This document shows positions 36,402-45,302 of a stretch of 64,000 nt of DNA, one piece after another (position 1 is the stretch's first letter; every line of letters begins with the position of its first letter). The stretch is taken from positions 2,170,001 through 2,234,000 of the forward strand of contig CAWCWN010000003.1 of assembly GCA_963799245.1 (NCBI GenBank). The letters run 5' to 3'. Position numbers and translations under genes: made by a program. Source of the stretch: CAWCWN01 sp963799245 (GTDB taxonomy: Bacteria; Chloroflexota; Ktedonobacteria; Ktedonobacterales; Ktedonobacteraceae). The notes under the pieces were generated by a model, which did no database searches, was not told the origin of the DNA, and saw only the letters and a program-made list of their open reading frames with translations.

Positions 36402-37406
36402 TCAGAGTTCGAGCCAGGAAGTCGAGGACGATAGGGCCGGCGGAGACTTACTAGCCCGCGCGGGGGAGTAAGGACGCGACAGATACACGTCGTATCCCCG
36501 CGCTTGGAGCTGCTGCTGAACGGACAGCGCCGGCGCCAGATCAGCGAAGAACGTGTACAGGCTTGGCCCGCTGCCAGAAAGCCGTACGTGCGGGGCTCCT
36601 GCATTGAGCATATCTTTCCTGGCACGGGCCACCTCGGGATAGCGCGTCATGACGCTGCGCTCAAGGCCATTGTGGAGATCTTCTCTGCCTGGCAGTCTGC
36701 CTGCCTGTAAAGCTTCCTGAACCGCCCGGCTGTGCTCCCCGCCCGTATAATCGGTCGCGGGTAACTGACGAAAGACGGCCGCGGTTGAGATCATGATGGC
36801 TGGTTTGAGCAAGATGAGCCAGCGCATCTGCTGCGGCCAAAAAGAGGTGAGCGGCGTAATGCGCTCACCGCGTCCTTCGCACAGGGCCAGGCCCCCCGTC
36901 AGAAAAAAGGGTACGTCTGAACCCAATGACGCCGCTATGCCAAGCAGATCTGCCTGTGAAAGGTCCAGCCACCACCAGCGCCGTAGCGCGAGCAGGACGG
37001 CGGCTGCGTCGCTACTACCTCCACCCAATCCCGCCGCCATGGGAATGCGTTTATAGAGTTCAATCTTTAGCCCTTGCAGAGAACCAATGTGCTGGCGCAC
37101 CGCCTCGGCGGCACGCGCAGCCAGGTTTTCAGCATTGCCCAGTTCTGGCCGCGAGCAGATCATGTGCACATGGTTATCAGCACTCGCGCTGAGGCAGAGT
37201 GTGTCACATAGCTCTATGGTCTGCATGATTGTTGCCAGCTCGTGGTAGCCATCTGCGCGCCGGCCCAAAACATCGAGCGTGAGATTGATCTTGGCGTGCG
37301 CCTGCACAAAGCAGAAGTTGTGCGACATATGTACTTGCTGTGCGCTACTCATGCGTGCATTTTGCCTAGAAAATCCGGCTTTGTCAAGCTGTGCGAGTCT
37401 TTGCAT
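36402..37406 (-). CDS. ispE: 4-diphosphocytidyl-2-C-methyl-D-erythritol kinase
   Basis: GHMP kinase of the MEP isoprenoid pathway: phosphorylates the 2-hydroxyl of CDP-ME. Starting at ATG 37406 (GGAGGTC before it) gives 334 residues, with a short extra N-terminus before AHAKINLTLDVLGRRADGYHEL. The ATP loop is PMAAGLGGGSSDAAA and the late motif is VRLSGSGPSLYTFF. ispD and ispF lie about 7 kb away in this window. The last 25 residues are Ser/Pro-rich and not typical. Confidence 0.94.
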   Translation of the reverse strand: MQRLAQLDKAGFSRQNARMSSAQQVHMSHNFCFVQAHAKINLTLDVLGRRADGYHELATIMQTIELCDTLCLSASADNHVHMICSRPELGNAENLAARAAEAVRQHIGSLQGLKIELYKRIPMAAGLGGGSSDAAAVLLALRRWWWLDLSQADLLGIAASLGSDVPFFLTGGLALCEGRGERITPLTSFWPQQMRWLILLKPAIMISTAAVFRQLPATDYTGGEHSRAVQEALQAGRLPGREDLHNGLERSVMTRYPEVARARKDMLNAGAPHVRLSGSGPSLYTFFADLAPALSVQQQLQARGYDVYLSRPYSPARASKSPPALSSSTSWLEL

Positions 37407-37573
37407 CGGGGTGACCTCCACGTAGCCCAAATTACTCTCTTTATCTCCGCTTTCAATGCCTGTGGTATACTGGATATTGTGCTCTAGGGTGGGCCCTTTG
37501 TCACGTGAGTGCAATAGACGCGGGTGTTTTTATTTCGTGTATTCCAATATATACATGTAGATGTGGGTGTTTC

Positions 37574-38578
37574 ATGGATATAACGGTCGCTTATTTTCAC
37601 TCCCTGTTTCATCCCGAGACGGTGAAGCGGGATTTTGATCAAATTCGTGCCTGTGGCGCCACGAGTATCGTGTACGCCGTCCATGAACAGGAGGGCCAGC
37701 GCCTTGGTCGCGACCTGGAGCGTGGCCTGCGCCAGGCCCAGGATGCAGGCTTGAAGGTCTATTTAAGCCTGGGCCGCCATGGGAACTTATTTGCCGGACC
37801 GGTGTTGATGCCAAGCTGGTATACTTTCCACCATCCCAAATCGCGCGTACTGGATCGCCATGGGCGTTATCATGATATTTCATGTTACAACCATGAGTCA
37901 TTTCGCAGCTGGCTCTTCAAAGAGGTCGAGTGTTATGTGTCTACCTATCCCATCAACGGCATTTTCATTGACGAGCCATGCGGGCCCGATGTCACCTGCT
38001 TTTGCTCCGTATGCCGTGCGCTTTGCCCTGACGTCGCTGACCTGCAGCGCTTTCGCCGTCGTTCAATGATAGATTTCCTGGGAGAGCTGTGTAGCAGCGT
38101 GAAGAAGGCGGACGCTCATGCTAAAACGGCCATCGCCTTGCTGCCACAGGACCTGGGGGAACTGGATGAACTGGCGACGCTGCCTCACCTCGATACAATC
38201 GGGGGGCATCTCTTCTGGAATTTGTTGCGCGAGCCGGTGAGTGTCGTCGAGGAGTGGGCGCGAAGTATCGTTGCGATCACGCGTACCTCTGAGAAACGCA
38301 GTATGCTCTGGTTACAGAACTTTAGCCTCAGCGCAGATAAAGAGCAGGAGTTGGAGGCGGCCTGCGGGCACATATTGAATGCTGAGGCCGACGAGATCGG
38401 CTGCTATTATTACTGGCGCAATAATGAAAACCCACAGCGGGTCTGGCGGACGACTACCAACCTGTTGCGGCGTATTCCGCGCCGGCAACTGCACTGGCAC
38501 GCTCCTCTCACCCATCAATATGGAGCGAGATCGGCCCTGGCTGGAACTCATACCCTGGAGAGTGAGAGGCCGGCGTGA
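37574..38578 (+). CDS. Glycoside hydrolase-like TIM-barrel protein
   Basis: About 334 residues from ATG 37574. The ribosome site is weak, and a frame from 37505 is open. ITVAYFHSLFHPETVKRDFD at the start, the acidic GIFIDEPCGPDVTC and YYYWRNN resemble uncharacterised glycosyl hydrolase-like TIM barrels (GHL10/DUF-type). A cysteine cluster, CFCSVCRALC, is embedded just after the putative acid and suggests a bound metal. No signal peptide. The substrate is unknown. Confidence 0.6.
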   Translation: MDITVAYFHSLFHPETVKRDFDQIRACGATSIVYAVHEQEGQRLGRDLERGLRQAQDAGLKVYLSLGRHGNLFAGPVLMPSWYTFHHPKSRVLDRHGRYHDISCYNHESFRSWLFKEVECYVSTYPINGIFIDEPCGPDVTCFCSVCRALCPDVADLQRFRRRSMIDFLGELCSSVKKADAHAKTAIALLPQDLGELDELATLPHLDTIGGHLFWNLLREPVSVVEEWARSIVAITRTSEKRSMLWLQNFSLSADKEQELEAACGHILNAEADEIGCYYYWRNNENPQRVWRTTTNLLRRIPRRQLHWHAPLTHQYGARSALAGTHTLESERPA

Positions 38579-38593
38579 AGGGCTGTAATTGAA

Positions 38594-38637
38594 AGCAGGG
38601 AGGCGGAGATCGGACCTCCTCCCCGCTCTATTTTTTT
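38594..38637 (+). terminator. Intrinsic terminator after the TIM-barrel gene
   Basis: An imperfect stem (AGCAGGGAGG / CCTCCCCGCT) is followed by CTA and seven T's, 16 bp past the stop. Confidence 0.65.
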
Positions 38638-38645
38638 CGACATAC

Positions 38646-39428
38646 TCAGGGCTTGAGAGAGGTGAGTTTGTCTTTATCCTCCTGGTGGACCTTGACGAGC
38701 AGCTCATGCACAGCCTGAACCTGTTCTTTGGTCTTGTCAATGGACGCGCTGGCGGCCAGGACAACTGCCTGAACGCCCAGGGTGTTGAGGGTGTAGGCAT
38801 CGGCTTCGCTCAGGGTCGCCGGGATATTGAGCAGGGCGGGGAAACGCACGGCTTCGCGCACCGCCCGGTACAGGAGAACCTCCTCGATCGTCATGCCGCT
38901 GATATGCTTGCCCAGCCCAAAATTTAACTGCACGGCCGCGATTGAATCGAAGGCGGTCAGGTTGCGAATGAAGATGGGATACAATTCATCCTCGCGCATG
39001 GGCACCGTGACCACGAGGTCTACGTCTTTGGTTTGCAGGGTAAGCAGGCGCGCCGGCGCCGCCATCGGTAGGACAATGAAGTGGATACCCAGGTCCTTAA
39101 GTTGTTCGACGCTTTCACGATCCAGGTTATCCCAGCCGCCTGTGATGTGCAGTCCACAGACAGCTTTGTCATTACTGGTTTTGGCGGCATCGGTGTAACT
39201 CTTCAGTGTTTCAAGCCGGGCGCTATCTTTGCCATCCCAGTTGTAGAGCAGGCCGTCGGCCCCAGCTTTGAGGGCAGCCTCCGTGCCAGCTGCGTCAGCG
39301 TTGGCAAATTCAACGACAAGCGCAGCGGCACGTGGCTTGATATCAGAGCGGTTCTTGCCTAAGAAACCCATGCCGCTTCCGCTCTGCGCTCGACGTGCCG
39401 ATGTAAACATGTCCAGCAGTTTACTCAT
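38646..39428 (-). CDS. TIM-barrel-like protein, unknown
   Basis: A 260-residue protein. The ATG at 39428 follows AAGGAG. After a short basic start, repeating beta-alpha units are seen: AALVVEF, AALKAGADGLLYNW, GLHITGGWDN, HFIVLPM, VDLVVTVPM and VQAVVLAAS. This resembles aldolase or phosphate-binding barrels, but no catalytic lysine or known signature was recognised. It is convergent with the glycosidase-like gene. Confidence 0.6.
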   Translation of the reverse strand: MSKLLDMFTSARRAQSGSGMGFLGKNRSDIKPRAAALVVEFANADAAGTEAALKAGADGLLYNWDGKDSARLETLKSYTDAAKTSNDKAVCGLHITGGWDNLDRESVEQLKDLGIHFIVLPMAAPARLLTLQTKDVDLVVTVPMREDELYPIFIRNLTAFDSIAAVQLNFGLGKHISGMTIEEVLLYRAVREAVRFPALLNIPATLSEADAYTLNTLGVQAVVLAASASIDKTKEQVQAVHELLVKVHQEDKDKLTSLKP

Positions 39429-39797
39429 AATGTTGTATATACTCCTTAGCGTTTCCTGGTCATCGTGATGACAGGCCGTAACGTAACAAATTTTTTTGCT
39501 GTATGCAAGGCAGAATGTGAGTATATTATACAACAAACTACTCAACCTTGGAGTCCTGCCTGCCATCGCTCAGCTGAGGAGTTTTACTGCTCCCCTCTCT
39601 CTGGCACAACTCCAGTACTGATTGATTGTAACAGGGAGGTCATTGAATTTAATATGATAGTTTGGCAAGAATACAAAAAAAGTTGTGTAAGGAAATTGTA
39701 AGAGAACAGTAAAATATGAGGAGGTGTAGATTTCTGCAAGAGACAAGAGCATTCACTCTCCCGGAATGCTCTTGTTGGCGCTGTATGCTGCGCTATG
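39429..39797. other. Intergenic region with one hairpin
   Basis: An AT-rich 369-bp gap. It contains an 11-bp perfect hairpin (39744-39754 with 39764-39774) just past the stop of the next leftward gene, probably its terminator. No gene seen. Confidence 0.5.
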
Positions 39798-40070
39798 CTA
39801 GCGTTCGGCTTTATCGCCGCCGAAGATGTTACCCAGCGTCTCACCTAAATTGCCGGGTGCCTTCTGGCTTAAATTGTTCGCCTGGTTCGCGACCTGCTGC
39901 TCCAGCTGTTGCTGCAACGTATCAAGGGCGCCGGAAATCGTTTGCTTGGCCTGAGTTGAATATTGCTCACCACCCGGGACGAGACCAGCGAAACGGTCAA
40001 TGGCCTGGTTAACCAGGCCGTCTATCTGCTGGCGCGCCCCTTGTAGAGAACCGCTTAAAAAATTTTCCAC
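39798..40070 (-). CDS. Small helical protein, unknown
   Basis: 90 residues from GTG 40070, chosen because AAAGGAG lies eight bases before. It is Gln/Ala-rich and strongly helical (QQIDGLVNQAIDRFAGLVPG, ALDTLQQQLEQQVANQANNL) with no membrane segment. No family was recognised. The length and amphipathic helices suggest a stress or lipid-surface protein, but nothing proves it. Confidence 0.6.
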   Translation of the reverse strand: MENFLSGSLQGARQQIDGLVNQAIDRFAGLVPGGEQYSTQAKQTISGALDTLQQQLEQQVANQANNLSQKAPGNLGETLGNIFGGDKAER

Positions 40071-40677
40071 CGATCGGCTCCTTTCGCTGTAATTTAACCG
40101 GCAGAAACGCGCCACTGCGCATTTCTGTCCGGGAGCGCTATACTCCAGGAGAAATATACGATACGGGGCCGATGAGCACATCAGCCGCCGGAATGATCTT
40201 TTTGTTCACACTATTGGGGGGTATATAGTACTCGCAAGAGTGTGAATGGTATCAGGCGCCGTGAGGGGAACGATAGCGTTTGATCATAGCCAGCAGATGA
40301 GTCGAGGCTTGTAGAGAATGCCCGCGGGTTTGCGCGCAAGTTTCTACCAGCACGTCGGCGGTGATGACGATGATGGAAATGGAGCTCAGCGCTTCCTGGT
40401 CTGCAAGCATATTGAGCAGTATGTAGTCGTCCATGATGGGCAGTCCGAGGTCAAGGAGGATGAAGAAGTTAAATCAAGCACTTGTTATTAAATCTTTATT
40501 AAGAAAGCGACTGTTTTGCCGCTGCCAGGATCTTCCTGGGGCGCGTATTGGCATGCGTTGACAGGCGTGAAGGGTCGTTGTTTTTCTGGGGGCACGGCTA
40601 CATGCTGCTTGTCCCTTCTCGTCCTATCGCATATAATGAGCTTCATTATGGATAATTAAATTTGATAGGCGGCAGGA
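40071..40677. other. Intergenic region holding a receiver-domain remnant
   Basis: A 607-bp gap between the small helical gene and xer. It holds the broken receiver fragment at 40252-40476 and the AT-rich upstream region of xer. No other gene seen. Confidence 0.5.
40252..40476 (-). pseudogene. Truncated response-regulator receiver domain
   Basis: Minus-strand translation reads FFILLDLGLPIMDDYILL then SIIVITADVLVE, the phosphoacceptor DLGLP strand, its loop and the ITAD strand of a CheY-like receiver. A TGA stop lies in frame just before FNFF, so the first half of the domain is gone. The fragment stops after about 75 codons with no output domain. Confidence 0.6.
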
Positions 40678-41604
40678 ATGCCGCTTAGAGATGTGGGGAA
40701 GTGCCCTATGTTGCAAGAAGCAGTCGATGAATATATAGCTTCACTTTCTTCCAGGGAAGATGAGCGCGGACGTACCAATCATAACACCATGGCGGCCTAT
40801 CGTAATGACCTGGGACAACTCTGTAATTATTTAAGCCAGCGCGGGCTTGAGAACTGGCCAATGGTGACTCGCGAACATATCGCAGCCTATCTACTGGAGA
40901 TGCGCGAAGCCCAGGCGTATCGCCCGACCACTATTGCTCGCAAAATCGCCGCTCTCAAGTCGTTCTTTCGCTATATGCATAGCACCGGCTCGATCGCTTT
41001 AGATCCTGGCGAAAAGCTCGAGGCCCCACGCATACAGAAAGAGCTGCCGGGTGTACTGAGCGCCGACCAGATCAGCAGTCTTTTCCGCCAGGTGGAGGTG
41101 GAGACTCCTGGCGGCCAGCGCGACCTGGCTATGCTACAAATGCTATATGCGACGGGCATGCGTGTGTCTGAGCTCGTTTCTCTGAACGTGAGTGATTTTG
41201 ACCCGCTGCAGGCAACGGTGGTCTGTCCGGGCAGGAATGGCAGGAATAAGCGCGAGCGAATTTTGCCTCTGCCCCCTGTCGCGGTGGAGGTGACCCGGCA
41301 ATATATCCAGGAGGGTCGGCCGCACCTGATGCTGCGCCATCCGGATGAGGCATCCTTGTTTCTTAACCATCATGGCGAGAGATTAACGCGCCAGGGGTTC
41401 TGGTTAATCATCAAGGGCTATGCGCGCCAGGCAAATATTACAACTATCACGCCTCATATGTTACGGCACTCGTTTGCCATGCTCATGCTCAATGGGGGCA
41501 TGGAGCTGCGCTCGGTGCAGGAGCGCCTGGGACATGCTCATATCTCCACGACGCAGGTCTACAGCCAGCTCGCACGCGTGAAGGCGACTACCGCAATACC
41601 CTGA
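40678..41604 (+). CDS. xerC: Tyrosine recombinase XerC/XerD
   Basis: 308 residues from ATG 40678; ATG 40708 with GGGGAAG before it is an alternative. Has the N-terminal SAM-like core-binding domain (AAYRNDLGQLCNYL) and the catalytic domain with all key residues: Arg in TGMRVSELVSL, Lys in GRNGRNKRERI, HxLR in HMLRHSFA, the late His in LGHAHISTT and Tyr in QVYSQL. It should resolve chromosome dimers at a dif site. No phage genes surround it, so a housekeeping role is likely. Confidence 0.9.
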   Translation: MPLRDVGKCPMLQEAVDEYIASLSSREDERGRTNHNTMAAYRNDLGQLCNYLSQRGLENWPMVTREHIAAYLLEMREAQAYRPTTIARKIAALKSFFRYMHSTGSIALDPGEKLEAPRIQKELPGVLSADQISSLFRQVEVETPGGQRDLAMLQMLYATGMRVSELVSLNVSDFDPLQATVVCPGRNGRNKRERILPLPPVAVEVTRQYIQEGRPHLMLRHPDEASLFLNHHGERLTRQGFWLIIKGYARQANITTITPHMLRHSFAMLMLNGGMELRSVQERLGHAHISTTQVYSQLARVKATTAIP

Positions 41605-41622
41605 GTTGAAGGAGAGCAGGCG

Positions 41623-42462
41623 ATGACTTTGTACGACCAGGTGCAAGAGGCTACGGCGGCCATTCAGGCACAGATATCGCTCCAACCCGCTGTAGCCATC
41701 ATTCTCGGTTCCGGGCTGGGAGACCTCGCGGCAGAGATCCACTCTGCCACTGTCATTCCCTATGGCAAGATCCCCCATTTTGCAACTTCAGGTGTGGCGG
41801 GTCATGCCGGCCGTATGCTGATAGGTATGCTCGAGGATGTCCCTGTTGTTGTTATGCAGGGGCGTGTGCACCTGTATGAAGGGTATGCTCTGCAGGTTTT
41901 GACGCTGCCGGTACGCGTGATGCGGCTGCTTGGCGCCCGGACGCTGATTGTGACGAATGCAGCAGGTGGGGTGAACCCTGCCTATCGTCCGGGTGACTTC
42001 ATGTTGCTACGCGACCATATCAATATGCCTGGCCTGGCCGGTCAAAATCCGCTGCTGGGCCCAAATGACGAACGCCTGGGGGCGCGCTTTCCCCCCATGG
42101 CCCAGGCCTATGCTGCTGAGCTGCGCGCGCTGGCGCGCGCGGTTGCTCCCCCCGATATAACCCTTCACGAGGGCGTCTATACAATGGTAGGTGGGCCAAA
42201 CTATGAGACGGGTGCGGAACTGACGTTTCTGCGCATGCTAGGAAGCGATGCCGTGGGAATGTCAACCGTGCCGGAAGTACTTGTGGCCAGGCATGCCGGT
42301 ATGCGCGTGCTGGGGCTGAGCCTGATTACCAACGCCGCCACAGGCAGCGAGACCACAGAGGTTGACCATGCCGAGGTACTTGCCACGGCTGACGCGCTAC
42401 GCCCACGCTTCGTGGCGCTGGTGCGCAGAATTGTGCGAGAACTACCTCAACTTACCTGGTGA
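41623..42462 (+). CDS. punA: Purine nucleoside phosphorylase (inosine/guanosine type)
   Basis: 279 residues, AAGGAGAG before ATG. Splits purine nucleosides with phosphate. Motifs: ILGSGLGDLA at the phosphate site, GRVHLYEGY, TNAAGGVNPAY, the purine-binding MVGGPNYETGAELTF and VGMSTVPEV. These match the trimeric PNP family rather than the hexameric DeoD form. It lies 18 bp after xer in the same direction. Its stop overlaps a convergent gene by a few bases. Confidence 0.93.
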   Translation: MTLYDQVQEATAAIQAQISLQPAVAIILGSGLGDLAAEIHSATVIPYGKIPHFATSGVAGHAGRMLIGMLEDVPVVVMQGRVHLYEGYALQVLTLPVRVMRLLGARTLIVTNAAGGVNPAYRPGDFMLLRDHINMPGLAGQNPLLGPNDERLGARFPPMAQAYAAELRALARAVAPPDITLHEGVYTMVGGPNYETGAELTFLRMLGSDAVGMSTVPEVLVARHAGMRVLGLSLITNAATGSETTEVDHAEVLATADALRPRFVALVRRIVRELPQLTW

Positions 42463-43120
42463 CGCGAATTTCGATCCAGATCCAGTTGGCGAATAAACCC
42501 TTCCAGTCGGTGAGTACCACGAGGAAGTATTTTCCTGGAGCAAGCGTGGTAGGCAACTTGTAGTTCCAGGTTGCCTGTCCCTGGCTATCGGTAAATTGCG
42601 TTTGTGAAGTCGTGGCAGCGAAGAATTGCAGCGCATTTTGCTCTTCCTTAGGGAAGGGATCGGCAAGGGTAGCAACAGAGTCTAACCTGTCCTGCGGCAT
42701 ATTCGCCGACACGTTGCCATCCTTTGTCAGCCATATTTTGCAGCTGATCGTAGCCGCATGCACGGGCTGGCCATGCGCCTTATCAATAGACTGATCTACG
42801 GCCTGGATAGAGAGGGTGTACGTCGTACTGCTATCGGCTACTTCTATATCGTTGGGCCTCTGTTAAATCACAGGCCAGCCTAATTTTTGTGGCTGCTGGC
42901 TATGGGGCGTGGGTGTCGGCGTCGGCGTCTGTGCTGCTATGATCGGGGTTAAGGTATGAGAAGCAGTAGTCATTTGCTGTAACTTGTGGGGCCGTACAAA
43001 TGCGCCTATGGCGAAACCACTGATAAGTCCTGACAGGGCGAAAAGGCCAAGTGCGATAAAAACGATTGTGCGAGACTGCGTGCCCAGTTTTTCTGGTCGA
43101 TATGCTGTGTGCTGCATCAT
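42452..43120 (-). pseudogene. Membrane protein gene with in-frame stop
   Basis: One reading frame carries an N-terminal helix (TIVFIALGLFALSGLISGFA), a Thr/Pro stretch (TPTPTPTP), then a TAA at 42863-42865. The same frame continues without a break as RPNDIEVADSSTTYTLSIQA, then a beta-rich domain ending LVVLTDWKGLFANWIWIEI. Read through, it is a 222-residue anchored protein with an outer domain. The stop may be a substitution, a sequence error or a true inactivation. The family is unknown. Confidence 0.6.
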
Positions 43121-43427
43121 GCTATACCGTTACTCTCTCCTCAAAACCTGCTGACATCCATTGCTACTCATCATAGCATAGTCCGCTTTATTTTTGCCTG
43201 AATAAGGGCGAGATGGCCCAAATTGGCCCCCGCCGGTCAGGTATTTGCGCGTATGAGGCGTTGCAGCGTTGCCCGCGAACGAGGGGCGTTCAAGACCACC
43301 GGGTCGGCTGAACGATCGGTAATATTGAGAGCTCCGGCTGCAGCTGAAGCTTCGCCGCATAGGATATGGTATGATATACAGGTAATGTTTTTGCAAAGAC
43401 GCTTCTACTGAAAGAAAGGAGTCCGGC
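43121..43427. other. Intergenic region, no gene seen
   Basis: A 307-bp gap between divergent genes. It is presumed to hold promoters for the interrupted membrane gene and tatA. No clear RNA or repeat. Confidence 0.4.
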
Positions 43428-43715
43428 ATGGGGGGATTTCACCCGCTGGACCTGCTTGTCATAGCGTTGATCGCGCTGGCAATTTTTGGCCCAAAGACTC
43501 TGCAATCGATAGCGCGCAATGCCGGCAAAGGCGCGAGCCAGGTCAAAGGTATGAAAGACAAGGTTATGTCTGAGCTGCCGACCAGGGAATTCTCCGAGTT
43601 GTCGCAAAATATTCCCCGTGTGCCGCTGAACTCGCGCCAGGCCCTGGGGATGCTGGTAATGCCGGAGAACGAGGAATTGGAGAAGAAGACGCTAGACGCA
43701 CCTGGCAATGAGTAG
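43428..43715 (+). CDS. tatA: Sec-independent translocase subunit TatA-like
   Basis: 95 residues. The N-terminal helix LDLLVIALIALAIFGPKTL with the Phe-Gly-Pro hinge and the following amphipathic helix (SIARNAGKGASQV) are the TatA/B signature. It should form the pore of the twin-arginine export system. No tatC is near, so it is a separate or extra copy. It precedes the dehydratase gene by 26 bp. Confidence 0.88.
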   Translation: MGGFHPLDLLVIALIALAIFGPKTLQSIARNAGKGASQVKGMKDKVMSELPTREFSELSQNIPRVPLNSRQALGMLVMPENEELEKKTLDAPGNE

Positions 43716-43741
43716 GCCGCTTGCGAAGAGGAGAAGAAAAG

Positions 43742-44083
43742 ATGCAGCAATTGACGCAGATGGTTTGCACGGCGTGCCGCAAAGGTGAGCCGACGGTGAC
43801 GGAGGCCGAGATGGCCGTGTTTCTGCCGCAGGTGCCAGCCTGGCAGGTGATAGAGGTCGACGGCATCAAACGCCTGCAGCGCGTCTTCACCTTCCAGAAT
43901 TTCGTGGACGCGCTCGCCTTTACAAACCGCATCGGCGCACTGGCTGAGGCGGCAGGGCATCACCCTGCTCTCCTGACCGAGTGGGGCAAAACGACGGTGA
44001 CGTGGTGGACGCATAAGATTCGCGGGCTGCATCGCAACGATTTCATCATGGCGGCCCAGACTGACCAGGCATATCAGCAGTAA
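43742..44083 (+). CDS. phhB: Pterin-4-alpha-carbinolamine dehydratase
   Basis: 113 residues. ATG 43742 follows GAGGAG; the earlier in-frame start is not favoured. AEAAGHHPALLTEWGKTTVT carries the conserved His-His-Pro block, and the C-terminal WTHKIRGLHRNDFIMA fits the family. It dehydrates the 4a-hydroxytetrahydropterin made by aromatic amino acid hydroxylases. A short Cys-rich N-terminus (MVCTACRKGEP) is added before the domain. No hydroxylase is in the window. Confidence 0.9.
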   Translation: MQQLTQMVCTACRKGEPTVTEAEMAVFLPQVPAWQVIEVDGIKRLQRVFTFQNFVDALAFTNRIGALAEAAGHHPALLTEWGKTTVTWWTHKIRGLHRNDFIMAAQTDQAYQQ

Positions 44084-44131
44084 TATGAATTTGCGCAGGC
44101 TGCCGGCGTTACGTGGGCCTGTTAGCAAGCC

Positions 44132-44608
44132 TCATTGTTCTAGCAGGGCTACTGCGTAGCAGGCAATACCTTCACGCCGACCCGCAAAGCCAAGGCCATC
44201 TGTGGTGGTGGCTTTCACGCTTACCTGTGCTATATCTAGATGCAAATGAGCCGCCAGGTGGGTACGCATTGCAGGGATGTAAGGGACCAGCCTGGGACGT
44301 TCGGCAACGAGCGTAGCGTCGATGTTGCTGATTCTCCATTTTTGCCGCCACAGCAGGTCATATGTATAATCAAGGAAGACCGAGCTGGGTTGGCCCCGCC
44401 AGCGCATATCACTCGAAGGGAAGTGCCCGCCGATGTCGCCGAGTGCGGCAGCTCCCAGGAGGGCATCGACCACAGCGTGAATGAGCGCATCGGCATCGGA
44501 GTGACCCGTGAGTCCCATGGGGTGGGGGATGGTAACCCCACCGAGGATGAGCGGGCGTTCAGCGGCAAAAGCGTGTACATCGTAACCAGAACCAATACGC
44601 AGCGTCAT
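44132..44608 (-). CDS. ispF: 2-C-methyl-D-erythritol 2,4-cyclodiphosphate synthase
   Basis: 158 residues, normal length. Metal ligands are in GSGYDVHAF (Asp, His) and the middle motif is GLTGHSDADALIHAVVDALL. The end VKATTTDGLGFAGRREGIAC is typical. MEP pathway step that cyclises CDP-ME-2-phosphate. Its ATG overlaps the ispD stop (ATGA). Confidence 0.96.
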   Translation of the reverse strand: MTLRIGSGYDVHAFAAERPLILGGVTIPHPMGLTGHSDADALIHAVVDALLGAAALGDIGGHFPSSDMRWRGQPSSVFLDYTYDLLWRQKWRISNIDATLVAERPRLVPYIPAMRTHLAAHLHLDIAQVSVKATTTDGLGFAGRREGIACYAVALLEQ

Positions 44609-45300
44609 GAGTGCAATCCTTGTAGAAGAGCTTCGGCGAGCAAGAGATCCGCCTGGGTCGTGATTTTGATATTGCTGTAGGCGCCCTGAAAAATTGTCAC
44701 CCGCCGCCCCAGGCGTTCCAGCAGCGCGGCGTCATCTGCCGCCTCTTCCAGGGCTGCCTTGCTGTGGTGTGCCTGATAGATCAACGGGAAGGCAAAGACC
44801 TGTGGGGTCTGGACGCTCCACATGAGCGAACGCTCAAGTGTGGCGCTGACAGCGCCCAGCCGAACCTCCTTCACCGTGTCTTTGACGGGTACAGCGGCAA
44901 TGGCCGCTCCATGCTCCTGCGCGGCCGCCAGGCCCGCCTCAAGCATATTCGGCGTGACCAGGGGCCGCGCGCCATCGTGGATAGCTACCCAGTCGGGACA
45001 GGGCGCACAGCTGGCCAGGACGTCGAGTCCCGCGCGGGTGGAGTCCTGGCGGCGTGCTCCACCGGGCACAGTAGCCACGACTTTATGCCAGGCCTCCTGC
45101 TGACAGAGGGTGGCGGCCTGCGCCATGCGCTCAGCATGCACGACGAGGACGATCCTATCTATGTGGGGAGAGACCTCGAACACATCGATGGTGCGTGCCA
45201 GCATGATGCGTTCCTCCAGGAGCAGCCAGAGCTTATCATGTCCTGACATGCGCCGGCTATTGCCCGCGGCTAAGATGATGGCAGCAGATGTAGCTGGCAT
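44605..45300 (-). CDS. ispD: 2-C-methyl-D-erythritol 4-phosphate cytidylyltransferase
   Basis: 231 residues. IILAAGNSRRM then the Lys in GHDKLW form the CTP-binding loop; VAIHDGARPLV and PVKDTVKEV are the later conserved blocks. It makes CDP-ME from MEP and CTP. It starts 2 bp after yacL and overlaps ispF, so yacL-ispD-ispF is one transcript. The loop lacks the usual Pro-Lys-Gln (it reads HDKLW), a mild deviation. Confidence 0.93.
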   Translation of the reverse strand: MPATSAAIILAAGNSRRMSGHDKLWLLLEERIMLARTIDVFEVSPHIDRIVLVVHAERMAQAATLCQQEAWHKVVATVPGGARRQDSTRAGLDVLASCAPCPDWVAIHDGARPLVTPNMLEAGLAAAQEHGAAIAAVPVKDTVKEVRLGAVSATLERSLMWSVQTPQVFAFPLIYQAHHSKAALEEAADDAALLERLGRRVTIFQGAYSNIKITTQADLLLAEALLQGLHS

Positions 45301-45302
45301 AG

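Noticed and set aside
43439..44128. A 229-codon leftward open frame
   Set aside because: It is antisense to tatA and phhB, both recognised by motifs.
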